DNA of 64,000 nt, from assembly GCF_011745365.1 (NCBI RefSeq), contig NW_024468917.1, positions 1,674,001 through 1,738,000 of the forward strand. The letters run 5' to 3'. The position numbers and the translations under genes were made by a program. The stretch is from Cryphonectria parasitica EP155 (Eukaryota > Ascomycota > Sordariomycetes > Diaporthales > Cryphonectriaceae). Under the pieces are notes generated by a model. It searched no databases, had not been told where the DNA came from, and was given only the letters and a program-made list of their open reading frames with translations. Below, one piece after another: positions 34,246 to 45,628 of this stretch (its first letter is position 1; every line of letters begins with the position of its first letter).

Positions 34246-37205
34246 ATGGCTGGCCCCCGATCCGAGGCCGTCGATCTGGCCGCCCTCGAGGCCTCTGTCG
34301 GTCAGCCAGACGCCCTACAGTGCTGTTGTGGCAACACAGATTGTCATTTTCTGAAACACAATTGCTCTGTCCTCAATAGTGTCGAAAGAGATGTGCATAC
34401 GGCTGCTCGCCTCGGTCAGGTACGTTTTTGGGCTGTCCCACCTCCTGTCTCTTGCGTCTCTCTGCCTGCCTGTCAGCCTGCCGCCTGTCTATTCAGTCTG
34501 TCCTCGGTTGGGCGTACCTGAATCCTACCAATCCTTCCATCTCTGTTGCCCCGGTCTTGTTGTTGTTCTTGTTTGTCAAGTCTGCATGCGGCCTGAAATT
34601 GGGGGCCTCTCCGCCCAGGGCAAACCGGATACCAGCAGGTCAGGTACTTGTTGATATACTACTATGTAGTGGACTGCTTGGCTGCTGTCTGTTTCTGTCT
34701 CTGTCTTTTCTTTTTCTCTTTCTTTCCGGTGTTCCATTTTGCGGGGTTGGTCACATTCCTGACCGAATTGCATTCTTCGCGTCGGGCATGTCCTGTGTCC
34801 TGGGTTCAGGCCGCGTTGGAATGCCAGAGGAGTCTTCCTCCGGCTGCAGTAATGATTTCTTCCTCGCCGCAGCCACGCAGGATGTCCTCCCGACAGAAAC
34901 GTGTTGTAACCTTCCAGGGCTGACGTTCTCGCTGCAGGCCCTTCTAGCCCGGCATGAGGCTCTCATGGCCTCGGCCGAGACGGAACGATTCGAAATGCAA
35001 TCACGTATCGACCAGCTCGAGACCGACAAGAAGTCCCTCGAGGCCGAGAACGCCCGCACCATCCAGGAGAACCGCGCCCTGCTCGATCAGCTCGAGTCCC
35101 TCAACAGCTCCGTCGCCGACTCCGAGACGCACATCAAGAGCCTCGAGGCCACCCTGCAGAGCACTGAGCAGTCGCTCCGAAAGCTAGAGAGGGCAGAGCT
35201 GCGCGCGAACGAGCTCGAGACCCAGCTCAGCGTCGTCGAGGCAGAACAGGCCGAGCTACACAACACCCTCGTCACGACGCAGGCAGAGGCCAGGTCGGCC
35301 ATGCAGAGGTGGCACAAGGCGGAGAAGGGCATCTCGGAGCTGCAGGAGAAGCTGGAGAGGATAGAGCGAGAGGCCCGTGAGGAGCGCGACCGCCACTCCG
35401 ACATGGTTGAGCGCATGGAGAAACAGCGCGCCATGGAGAAGGACCTCTACACAGCCGCCGGGAGGCTCAAGGGCGCCGCCGCGGCCAAGACGATCGGTGA
35501 CGGCAAGAACGGAGGCACCGTAGTGTCTCATTTCGTGCGCGACCTGCTGTCGGACAATGCGAACCTGCAACTGGGCATCGCCGAACTGCGCGAGCTGTTG
35601 ATGAACTCCAACGACGAGATTCAGCACCTGCGCGAGCAGCTCATGTTCCACCAGCCCGCCGACGACGACGACGGTGGCGACGCCAGCGCGGCCAGCACCC
35701 TCAGGGCCGAGCTGGGCTCGTCAGAGGAAGGCCTGGATCCCAAGACACCAAGGTCACCAAAGCAGCCACACAGGCCCGAGCCCACGCCATCCGTATCACA
35801 AGAACTACATATCCATCATCACTACCACGTTACGAGGCCCGTCGAGCCGAAGAAGCCGCTGAAGAAGAAGCGGCAGGGCTTGACGCCCAACATCTTTACA
35901 CCCTCGAGGCCCTTCTCTCCCTCGGGCGCGTCGAGCCCCGCACAGTGGCGGCTGGAGCACAGCGCGACATCCCCTGGCTTCGTCTCGCACTCTGTGAAGG
36001 AGTCTATCTCCACAATCCCCTCGACCCGCTGGTCTGTCTTCTCGGACCAGCCATCTGACTTTGCATCGTCATCTGTGCCTAGTTCACCCATGTCTACCCA
36101 TCACCGGAGGATCTCCGTCTTTGACCAAGATTACGACTCCCCTGCGTCGCCCGCGACCAGTGTGGATCCCAACTCCCCAGCATGGACGAAGCATTACAGA
36201 GCGTCGCACAACCACGATACAGGCGCGCGCACATTTTCAACCCCGAGGCCATTATATCTAGGTGATGTGCCGGAGGACGAGCCGCATAGGGAGTCGGTAG
36301 GGTCATCTTCAGGGCAGAGAGTACCTAGGCTCACCACCGAGAATGAGCGTCTGATCACAGACGTGTCCCAATGCACACCACAACTGTCGGCAAGCACATC
36401 TCCAGACGCATCAACGGGCAACCCCTCCGACGGCGCGCTCAGCATGCCGTTGACGCCCAGCTTCGACGACTCCTTTGTGGGCTCCCGCCCGCGCCTCCAC
36501 CGTGTCTCCTCGCAGGAGTCCATCATGTCGCTCAGTGGAGGTCTAGACATCCACACTTTGAAGGTACGACCTGGACAGCTCGCGCTGCGACCTCTCGGCT
36601 CCGTGTCTGCTGAGACAGAACTGAGTGCCGTCATCGCACGACCCACCATCGCGAGGGGAAAGACGGATGGCAAGAGGGGGAGTGTCGTGCTGCGGGACAA
36701 CCTTCTCAACCTGCCGAACCTGGTGATCTCAGTCGAGGCACCGTCTCCCACTGGAAGTGAACACACCCCGCAGCGGCAGTCATCAGCCAGCAGCGGCTTT
36801 GGTCGCATCGTCAGCTGGCGGCCCTGGGGAGGCAAGAACAGCAATCATAACAGTCCGAACACGGCCACGGAGCAAGCCAGCAGCGAAGCCTCGACGCCCG
36901 CCCCATCTGAGCGCGCCCGCAGTGTCTCGCCCAACCCAGTCTCGCCCACCACCGAGTCGCCCGGCTCCTCGATCCTGGAGGTCACGCGCGCCAGCAGCAA
37001 CAACAGCGAGACGCCGACCAAGAAGAAGCACCCACCACCGCCCACGGACATGGCTTTCTCGCCGCGCAACTTCGGTATCAACCAGACCGGCACGATCCCT
37101 GGCTTTTCGGCTTACTGGGCTGCTCATCAGATGAAGGGCCCCACGGCCCAGGTTGTCCCTCAGAATGTTGACACCGAGGCGCTGAGGGAAGGACTCGAGG
37201 AGTAG
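34246..37205 (+). CDS. large coiled-coil protein with disordered C-terminal half, conserved in Pezizomycotina
   Basis: 813 residues from exons 34246-34419 and 34938-37205. The 518-base intron is long for this genome, but its GT/AG ends join AARLGQ to ALLARHEALM in frame. A Cys-rich N-terminus (CCCGNTDCHFLKHNC, about 26-40) precedes a coiled coil of about 180 residues (near 60-240, heptads rich in Leu, Glu, Arg and Gln). A block near 255-305 (VVSHFVRDLL, NANLQLGIAELRELLMNSNDEI) looks like a conserved interaction module. The remainder is Ser/Pro-rich and disordered, with many SP and TP sites suited to proline-directed kinases. I believe it belongs to a conserved Pezizomycotina family but cannot name it. 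The fold suggests a cytoskeletal, organelle-linked or scaffold role, which is inference only. Confidence 0.85.
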
Positions 37206-37331
37206 CTCTCGGGAGACTCTTGTGATAAACCCGGCCAGTCACATGAAAGCTGTTAGGTCTTCAGCGACATTACAAGACTATGGGCAACCCCCCCCCCCCC
37301 CCCTCTTTTGATTTCTTTTGTTATTGTCTGG

Positions 37332-37368
<37 letters not shown>

Positions 37369-40300
37369 GCTTTGCATATCAGCAGGGTGTAGGAGGTCCG
37401 TGTGACGTTTTATCAGATTGCATTTCAGAACCAAGGAGTTGAGGATGGCGGGGGGACGAGGTTTTGTTTCTTCCTTTGTATATTTTATGCAACAACAGAG
37501 CGCCTTACGAATTGTTGAGAGGAACATTGGATAATACAGCCAGGGTGTGGCATGTCTAGGTGTATACATCAGGTTGCATAAGGATTGTCATAAGTTGGTC
37601 TAGAGAGGAAGGAAACTCAGCAGGTGCTCGCTACAAGACAGAGAGAGTGTGTAATTGTTTGGGAGTTTGAAGCGCGTGTATATCTATGAGTAGTCTATAG
37701 TGAGTGTTACAGTGATACCCACCCATGCACCAGATGGATGAAAAAGGGTGCCCGAGGAGGGATGTGGGCAAACTGCTCCATGGAGGCTGTTGGAAACCAA
37801 ATATGGGCCAATATATAGATATGTGACATAATTAATACGAGAGTTTGATTGATTGGCGAGAGTGGTTAGTCATTTATGCATGTGTGTGTGGTTGGCTGCT
37901 TTGTGGGTTGCGACATGATATATGATACATTCATGCTCGTCGTGCATGTGATGAACTCGGGATTGGCTGGGCTGCCTTTGAATCAATTCTGGTAGGCGTT
38001 GATTGGAGCATTGAGCGTTGGCAATACTGAGGCTGTCTCAGATTCAAGACGGCAAAGCCACAACTTTCGTTAAATTTCCACAGGCCATGTTACGAGGACT
38101 GCGTTATGGACTGAGTTTGTCTTGCTCTGCCCTCGGCAATAACTAATACGATCTCGGGCTTGAACTCCTGTGCATGTGGTCCTCTATTTATTCCAGATGT
38201 CGATTTCCCCGTATCTGTATGTCGTATTGCTGCAGCCATGCCCTACCTGTTCCTACTGGACGCGTTACCCAAGGACAAAAGACATAGCGAGAATGTCGTC
38301 TTGGGCTCGACTAGCAAATCCGTCCTAGCCTCTTGCTTGACGTGGCCGAAGAGAAGGCCACTACGAAATTGGGCTTCGGGCACCCCGAGGTTCATACCTC
38401 ATGGGTGGGATGGATTGAATCGCGTCGCAAGGCAGAAGAATTGGGGGAAAACAAATGTGTGGTCGATAGGAGCAGTAAGCCCCCCCCTTGTGCGTTTTTA
38501 TTCGCTGTAGTCATCTCTTCCTTTCCGATTATGCAGTCCCCGCCATTCTCTTCCTTCAACATTCTTGGTGTTGTGCGCCCTGACTCCATCCGATTATTCC
38601 AACCATGCCGACCCGAAATTGTGGTAGCCACCCCTTTTAACGCCGTGAGATATCCGCTCCCTGTATGCATGTGTATTCCGCTGCTCCAGTACAGATCGAT
38701 CGCGCTAATTAAAATATCTCCATCGCGTCCTCTGTCTTCTGACTTGTGTGTATGCGAGTGTGTGAAGAAGGCACAAGCTCTGCCGCTGACGTAAACTTGA
38801 AAGACGGCACACCAAAAAAAAAAGGGGGGTGGAGTGGTTGATCCCCGACACTGGAGAGGCAGAGCGATTCCGACAGTTTCGTATTGTGTGGTCGAGGCCT
38901 GTCCTTTTTTTTTCATGTCATGAGTCAGTACTCCTTCTGCACGAACCAGGTGCAAGCTTTTGTCTTGCAGTGAGAGGTGTGTGAACCAACCTTTTTGCTC
39001 CAAGTCGCCCATCACCATGCTCTCATCCCAAGCCAAAAGAAAAAACCCTCCAGACCAGACCACAGACAAGAGACACACACAAGAATGGTGTGTTCCGATT
39101 GTTGCTCAGTGTTTCAACCAGCCCTGGCTGAAGTGGGACACCCCGCGTTGTTTTGAAAGAAAAGATCACCTCTTCCGGAAGCTGATAGACCCAAGCCTCG
39201 TACAGCAGATTATGAAGCCGACGATAATGAAGAGGAGGATGATAACCGCCTCAACGTAGAACAACACAGCAGTAACCATTTTGAATGAGTGAACGTGTTT
39301 GACTTTGCTTAATAACGAGTGTGGGTTTTTATTATTATTGGGTGAGGGAGGGTGGTGTCGGCTTCGGGACGCTCAACTTGTACCGGTCTCGGTCTTCCGG
39401 AATAACGAGAGGAATCGTGGAGGTCGCGGAATGAGGCTGAAAAGAGGTAGAAAAGAGACCACAAGAAGAGGCTTAGAAAAACGGTGCAGCTGCCAAAGAG
39501 GTTAAATATACCATTGCAACATTTCCTGTCAGCCCCAGCGAGCCAGGGCCTAGAATTGGGTATGCCGTTTTTTGGTGCTGCCCTTTCTCCTTTTTAATTT
39601 CCGTCCCTGTCCAGCAGGATTACGCACCGCTCAGGGGCTATCTGTGGGTACTAGGTGTGCTGCTGAAGACTTACCGGGGTTATTCACCAAGAGGTTTTTT
39701 TTTTCTCTCTCTCTCTCTCACCTTTCTTGTTCCCCCCCTTCGCTCTCGCTCTATACTTGCTTAGGTTATCTCTTCTCACCTACTAGTCTAATGGGCAAAA
39801 AGATGTGGGTCTGGTCCGATTCTGAGGAACCTTGCTTCTGGGAGAGAAAGTGAAAGGGGGGCAGGGTGGGCGGCTGACAGCGATCCCTCAGAAGCCACTC
39901 GAGTTGCCAAGCTCCGGCGCGGGATCTTGAGTACCGAGAGAGAGAGAGATTATAGGATTGCATTTTCTTCATTGGTCTGCAGGCCAGGGCTAATCAGGAT
40001 CGAGAGCCTCAATCCCGACGCCTTGTCGGAATCCTGTGTCACAGAGCTCGCTCTTTGGGCTACTGCGCCGCAGGCCTAGTTCTCTGGCCTAAACGAAATT
40101 ATCCCTACACCCAAAAAGATATGGAACTGCCCCCTATTTGTTAGTGGTGGGCCCTGGACCGGTGTTCCCACTTTGCTGCCCTTCCGTGGGGCAGACTATC
40201 CGGGGCCAATTGACCGGGGCGTGATCTAAAAGTGATCAAATGTGTGTGTCCTTGGTTTTTTTTGGTTTTTTTTGGGGGGGAGGGGGGGGGTTTAACCATC

Positions 40301-41981
40301 CAAATTAACCAGATCTCTGGTTTTCAATGCATTGATAACAGGTCGGCTTGCCTCAAAGGAGATGAGACTCGTGACCAGACACGGTTGAGCACCTTGCGCA
40401 AATGTTTTGACCCCTGCTGTCCTCGAATAGGAAAAGCCAGGACAGAAGAAAACGGCTGACTTGCTATAGCTGCATCGCGAACACACTTATCGATCCCCAA
40501 GAATCCCTCAGGAATTAATTGTATACGAGTCGTTTGCGGGTCCCCCACCGGGCGCTATCGGTTGTCGGCACTGCATCGAGTTGCGAGCGGAGAGTTGAGA
40601 TCGACAAAAAACTGGATTTGCTGTGATAATACTGATAGGCCTTCGTAACGAGCAGACGCGCAATCCCATTATGATCGCACTCGTCAAGCTTGACGTGTGG
40701 CCTCTCAGAAGCCTTAGGGTCTTGAACTTGGATCTCGTGGCTGGTACTTTGACAGTAGGTGATGATCCACCGCTACGATGTCCAGATCGCTGGGCATTAA
40801 ACCACAGCAGATTCGACGTGGAACAATAGAGGCCAAGCAGCGCTGCCCGACTTCGCTTCTCTTGCCTTTCCGCCGCGCTGATGCAGACAGGGACGCTTCT
40901 AAGTTACATCATCACCACAGGAATAATACCTCAGCTCGGAGTCAATATCGACCTTTCTGGACCGTATTACGATACGCCTGCGTGGCCTGATGCTGGCCAG
41001 ATATCTGGCCGCTTCCTATGTCCTTCACAACTGGGCGTCCATTGAACACGACGACACCCCTTTAGGCCAGTATTCATTGCCACGGTGTAATCAGTGTGAA
41101 GCAGAGACGGGCGGAAAATGCCAAAAACCTAAAATACGAAGGGGGAAAGTGAGATTGCTCTGTTCCAGTCTTCGGTCTCAAATAAACACCTCGCGCCCAT
41201 TCGATGCAACACTGACAAAAAGCAATGCCACGACCAACATATTAAAAGATACATCTCCTTATCCAAATCGAGAGGTAGCCTTCCATCCAAGAAAACCTTA
41301 ATGGAGTGGAGATAATGAAGGTTCACGCAAATCCTGGAGAGAAGATACTGCAGGTCATTACTCTGTTGGACACAAACTGCAAGGGCCTTGCGGTACGGGA
41401 CGAAAGTGTAATTCGATGCGGCTGACCCGCTCGCTGAAGAAATCCAATCTGGCAAACCATTTTGATCACTACTGTAGTTCCGCCAGCTACTGCCATGCTC
41501 GCTTGAGGAAACACCAACAGCTGGAGTAGACCGTGTGATTTCTTGATCAATAATGGACTGTGATTCGAGCCAGCTTACGATCTTTGATATCTTCCACACA
41601 CCCGGAAGGCCGTAGTTCCAAGTTGATTAAGGTTTTGATTTATAATATTTGTACCAAGCTATGAATCTTGCACCATCTTGATGCCACCTCAAGTAGTTTG
41701 CATTATATCAATGCTCTGCTATGGCCTACCATAATTCTGTAAAAGTTAATTGAATTTATGCTTACCGTAACTGGAACTACTGCCTGCTGCTAACGTCATC
41801 ATGCACAGAGATGCCCACCTGCTGCCTGGCCTAGTACGACCTACAGCTTCGGGATGACACTGGAAAGCCTTAGAAGCTACAACACCAATTCATACACTTC
41901 CTTCTCTTGGCTCGAAATGTTCTCTTGCGACATGTCAAGAGGGAACCCTATTTACTACAGCGCCCCGCTCTGGTCGCCAAG
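37206..41981. other. 4.8 kb intergenic region, no supportable gene
   Basis: It begins with the 3' flank of the coiled-coil gene, carrying a 16-C run and a 35-T run. The rest has many short frames on both strands, none with a recognised motif. Short G and T runs occur near 38821 and 40257-40290. The final 200 bases form the promoter of the next small gene. A non-coding RNA gene or a decayed element cannot be excluded. Confidence 0.5.
37288..37367. repeat. homopolymer runs (C16 and T35)
   Basis: C run at 37288-37303 and T run at 37333-37367, about 80-160 bases after the stop codon of the coiled-coil gene. The lengths of such runs are unreliable in many assemblies. Confidence 0.95.
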
Positions 41982-42608
41982 ATGTCCGTCGGCCTCCTCT
42001 TCGTGATAGCCCCCGAGGCAAACGAGAACTCTATCAATCGCTGCCTGCTTCACCTGAAGGACTGGGAATACGGCAGCGGCGACAGATTCCGTATAGTCAC
42101 GTCCAAATCGACAGACGCCCTCCTGCAATGTCTCGTCCCGCCGCCCCATCCGAAACCTGATGCGATACCCCAGCTGCCTGAGACGTCAGCACCCGTGCCC
42201 CCGAGCCTGGTAGAGGAGAACGAGTGGGCAGGCGCCAGCATTTCCGACGTTGAGGCGTTCTGCTTGGCGTTGAGCCAGTCCGAGACGCGCTCGCTCAACT
42301 ACTCGGAGGTTGTCGTCCTGGATGCTGAAGGGATCGACAAGCAGACCTGTGTCCTGATGTCTCGCCCGTACGACATGGATTACTTTGAGAAGTGCCGGTT
42401 TCCGTGGTACCAAACCTACCTGATCTGGTGTAATCTGGATATCGCAAATATGGATTGGGAGGACTACGTGGGCGAAGAACCTGCAGAGGGTATGGAAGAA
42501 AGGTGGCGAACTTCTATTGTGGAGGATCAAGGGGAGTTCCTTTCTGACGAGAATAGAAAGCTGCGAGACAAGGCCATCAGAGAGTTGGAGGACTTGGACA
42601 AAGCTTAG
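41982..42608 (+). CDS. small uncharacterised protein, possible DUF6924-like
   Basis: 208 residues, no intron needed. ATG 41982 (MSVGLLFVIAP) is used because the upstream open extension has no ATG. There is no signal peptide or membrane helix. The protein is acidic. Its C-terminal half, EVVVLDAEGIDKQTCVLM then WCNLDIANMDWEDYV, resembles the pattern of bacterial DUF6924 proteins, where a strand and a variable region lead to an aromatic-rich segment ending in a short acidic ANMD(F/W) motif. That resemblance is from memory of the pattern and is weak. No function can be proposed. The gene converges on the SDR gene with 331 bases between stops. Confidence 0.65.
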   Translation: MSVGLLFVIAPEANENSINRCLLHLKDWEYGSGDRFRIVTSKSTDALLQCLVPPPHPKPDAIPQLPETSAPVPPSLVEENEWAGASISDVEAFCLALSQSETRSLNYSEVVVLDAEGIDKQTCVLMSRPYDMDYFEKCRFPWYQTYLIWCNLDIANMDWEDYVGEEPAEGMEERWRTSIVEDQGEFLSDENRKLRDKAIRELEDLDKA

Positions 42609-42939
42609 GACCGGTGGTCTCGTCGATTTCCAGATAGCGGCGGTTTCAAGATTGTTAAGTTGTTGGAGGGTCTGTGAGTACATATGATATATAAACTGAA
42701 TGACTTCACTGTTACATCAAATGCATCTTCCTTTGCCTTTCACTGTTAACTCGGGCCTCTTCTTAGAAATAATACCATTTGATTAGCCGTTATCCCATCC
42801 CAGGTGCTGATAGTTTAGCTTTCAATTTCACATAGCGCCTTCATATGAACCAGGTTCATGAACGCTGACCTAAATCTCATACACTTTATCATTACTCCTA
42901 AAGATGAATCATAGATCCTCGAATCTTTGCGGCTGCGGA
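42609..42939. other. convergent spacer
   Basis: Holds the 3' ends of the two neighbouring genes. Nothing else seen. Confidence 0.6.
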
Positions 42940-44045
42940 TCAGTCCACGGACGCCTGCTCCTTGGCCATCTTAGCCGCCTCCTCAGCCATCCTCTCGGCG
43001 CGGTACTGGAGAAGGGCCTTGAGGACCTGTGCAATGCGTGATTAGCAGACGCACGCAAACGCTCTTGTGACACCGTACGGTTCAGGCATCTCAGAATCAT
43101 CTCGCCATATGCACTCCAGATTGGGGTGGAAGCGGTACGACTTACCGTATCCTCATCCACCTCGCCCACAAGTTCCTTCGACAAATGCAGAAACGCCTGG
43201 TCTACCTCCCTAAGCTTTCCCTGTCGTGAATATATCGTCTGACCGTGCCTCTTCTCGTCCGCCATCAAGATAACGGTGCTCCTGGCGACAACCTCGGCGT
43301 CCTGCGTCTGCTTCAGATGCCCTACAGCTTCGAATGCGTCATGTGCGACCATCCCCGTCAGCGTCCACGATGGAGCGATACAGTTGACTCGGATGCTGCT
43401 GACATTCTCGGCAAGAAGTGGCACCAGTCCGCGCATGAAACCCAGCAGTCCGTGCTTGGATGCGCAGTAGTCCACGTTTCGGAAGCGCTGGAAGCCCGTC
43501 GCGCTTGACGCCAGCACGATCGAGCCGCCGGGTGGCGTCTGGTGGCGCATATGGTACATGCCGAGGTAGGCCGTGTTGATGCATGCTTTGAAGTTGACGT
43601 CCAGCGTGACCGAGGACGGCTCCTCCAGCTCGCCCGTCTCCGAGTTGAAGGTCTCTCCGAGGTAGTTTGCTCGGAGGCCGGCTATCCCGGCAGCAGCGAA
43701 GACGTGATCGATTCGGTTGTGCTTGGCAGCGGCGGTTGTGAAGAGGGACCGCAAGGAGGCCCAGATGCTGACATCGGTGGCGACAAAAGCCAGGTGGTTC
43801 CCTTCGCTGTACTGCTGGAGGAGGGTATCTGGAGGCGGGTTCTGGTCGCCAACCACAACGGAGGCGCCAAGCTCGAGGAGTAGGGAGGTTGTGGCGAGGC
43901 CGATGCCTGAAGAGCCACCTGGATTGTATGTGAGTGGATGCTTAGAGATATACGTGGAAACAGAGCAAGGGCCATTACCAGTAATTACAATAACCTTGCC
44001 TGAGAGGCCAGTTAGGTCATTCTTTTCAACAGTGAATTCAGCCAT
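42940..44045 (-). CDS. short-chain dehydrogenase/reductase (SDR), classical type
   Basis: NAD(P)(H)-dependent oxidoreductase of 308 residues. Exons 44045-43979, 43918-43146 and 43026-42940. The first intron splits the cofactor motif, and splicing gives VITGGSSGIG. GDQNPPP after the second strand puts an Asp where NAD-preferring SDRs carry it. DVS, AAAGIAG, the catalytic Ser in LASSATG and Tyr173/Lys177 in YCASKHG complete the classical set. The last exon adds an Ala/Glu/Lys-rich helix (YRAERMAEEAAKMAKE) with no targeting signal. Without the last splice the frame reads into unrelated sequence. ATG 44045 is the first ATG; upstream in-frame codons lack one. The sequence resembles 15-hydroxyprostaglandin dehydrogenase-like fungal SDRs. 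The substrate is unknown. The gene is divergent from MAD2. Confidence 0.9.
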
Positions 44046-45628
44046 TGTCCGCACTGATACGTGTACCTCTTGCACCGCCGTTGAGTCAGTAGTTAGCTTG
44101 ATTTTGTCAGGAGTATGATCTGGAAGATTGGTCAGAGTTTGTTCTCAAGTTAGCCCATGCAATAATTTTCAAGGAGAAGGTGTTCTGGAGAAGAAAAGAG
44201 GAGAACTGAGCTGTCCACTAAGTGATCAGAGCTGGGGAGGTACTTCCTGTCAGCTGACTGAACTCCAACAATGGGCAGGACATTAAGTTACAGGTTTTAA
44301 AATATAAGTAGGTGAACTGTAAGATCAAAGTCGTCAAGCTGCTAGATTGAACCATTTTTTTTAATTCATTTTGTGGGGATTCGTATGTTTACTCTCAAGC
44401 TTTGCACGGTAATGCAGAGCCTTGGCCTCTACCTGCGGACATATCTGAGCCTGACCTTTTCCAACTATCAAGGCGTTGTACATGTCACCATCATACTGGA
44501 TCCGAGCTGAGCAGGCGTCCCTCACTTTCACCTTTGCGCCATAGTATGACGATTAATTGTGGCAGACTCTCCCAGTAATGGGCTCTGTGGAACTTCCTCA
44601 CTATAAGTACTTACTATGTAATTGAGTACTTGAAGTATATTCATTGGAGGGTGCAGCTAAATGCGGGGGTGCCGAGGTCCCAATCTGTCTGCATCTGAGG
44701 ACCTTATTGGCAAAACCTCTACGGCTTTCTTTAATTTTCAGTACTGAACAGAAGCGCACAGCACCCATAATTGCTCCTGCACCACAATTCTGTACCCATT
44801 TGCGACTTTGCAGCTGACACACTCCGAGGTTTTGAGATCTCGGACGACATGGGTACGCTCGGTAGCTATGGTCAGTGACCAGTGATAAAAAGCTCTGTGC
44901 GGGATATCCCAAGCGCAGCCTTGGCTGACGCTGATACTAGAGAATGTTGCAGAGTACTGCACAATTGTAAACATCCTATTTAATTGCATGTCAGCGTCGA
45001 GATACCCTCTTCATGAAACGCTACTACATGTTAGACTCTATGTATGTGCAGCCGGCTGTATAGGGCCAGCACCAGGGCCAGCGCAGGGCTAGGGCTAGCT
45101 GGGATATATAGCTAGCCTTCTTGGATACCATCTATGGGCCCATGCAGCGCTTCCTTTTCGTTTCTTTTCAGCACATACGAATCACTGAAAAATTACATGA
45201 AAGAAGGCGAAATCCCTTTTGTGCAAGACTTGAGCTGACGACCGGTCCGTAAGGCGGATTTCCAAAGCAATGTTCGGATAAAACCTCAGGAGAAACAAGT
45301 GGAAGGCGTTTATATTAGGCTGAACAAGGCAAAGTAACAAGATGGTTGCCTGAAGCTGGTTGCTCAGCCCTAACCCTCAAGAGATCAATTGAGACGCTAT
45401 GTGGACCCCCGCTGTCTTGTCGCGCAGGCTGGCCCCCCACCCCACTCCCATTACATCTGTAGTGACACTGCAGCCCATAGCAACCGCCGAATGTAAACAA
45501 ATTCCCCAACTCTATACCTGACACAGCTTCTTTTACCGACACGCCATCACGTTCTCAATATCGCGACAGCTCTCAACGCGCTAACTTCTCTTCACTTCGC
45601 AAAAGATCACTCCAGCACACGTACCATA
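44046..45628. other. divergent promoter region (SDR and MAD2)
   Basis: 1.6 kb, no gene seen. Contains imperfect GGGCCAGC/GGGCTAG repeats around 45062-45100 and a perfect 8-bp inverted repeat at 45093-45117. Confidence 0.55.
45093..45117. repeat. 8-bp inverted repeat around an AT-rich loop
   Basis: GGCTAGCT at 45093-45100 and AGCTAGCC at 45110-45117 flank a 9-base loop containing ATATAT. The structure lies about 510 bases upstream of the MAD2 start. Confidence 0.6.

Noticed and set aside
38333..39078. Open frames on both strands after the coiled-coil gene
   Set aside because: No family resemblance, mutual overlap and irregular composition.
41129..41599. 156-codon minus-strand open frame
   Set aside because: It starts at a non-ATG codon, has no motif, and overlaps an equally long frame on the other strand.
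44046..44075. Upstream in-frame extension of the SDR protein from GTG
   Set aside because: Nuclear fungal genes start at ATG; the ATG at 44045 is the first and fits the length of the family.
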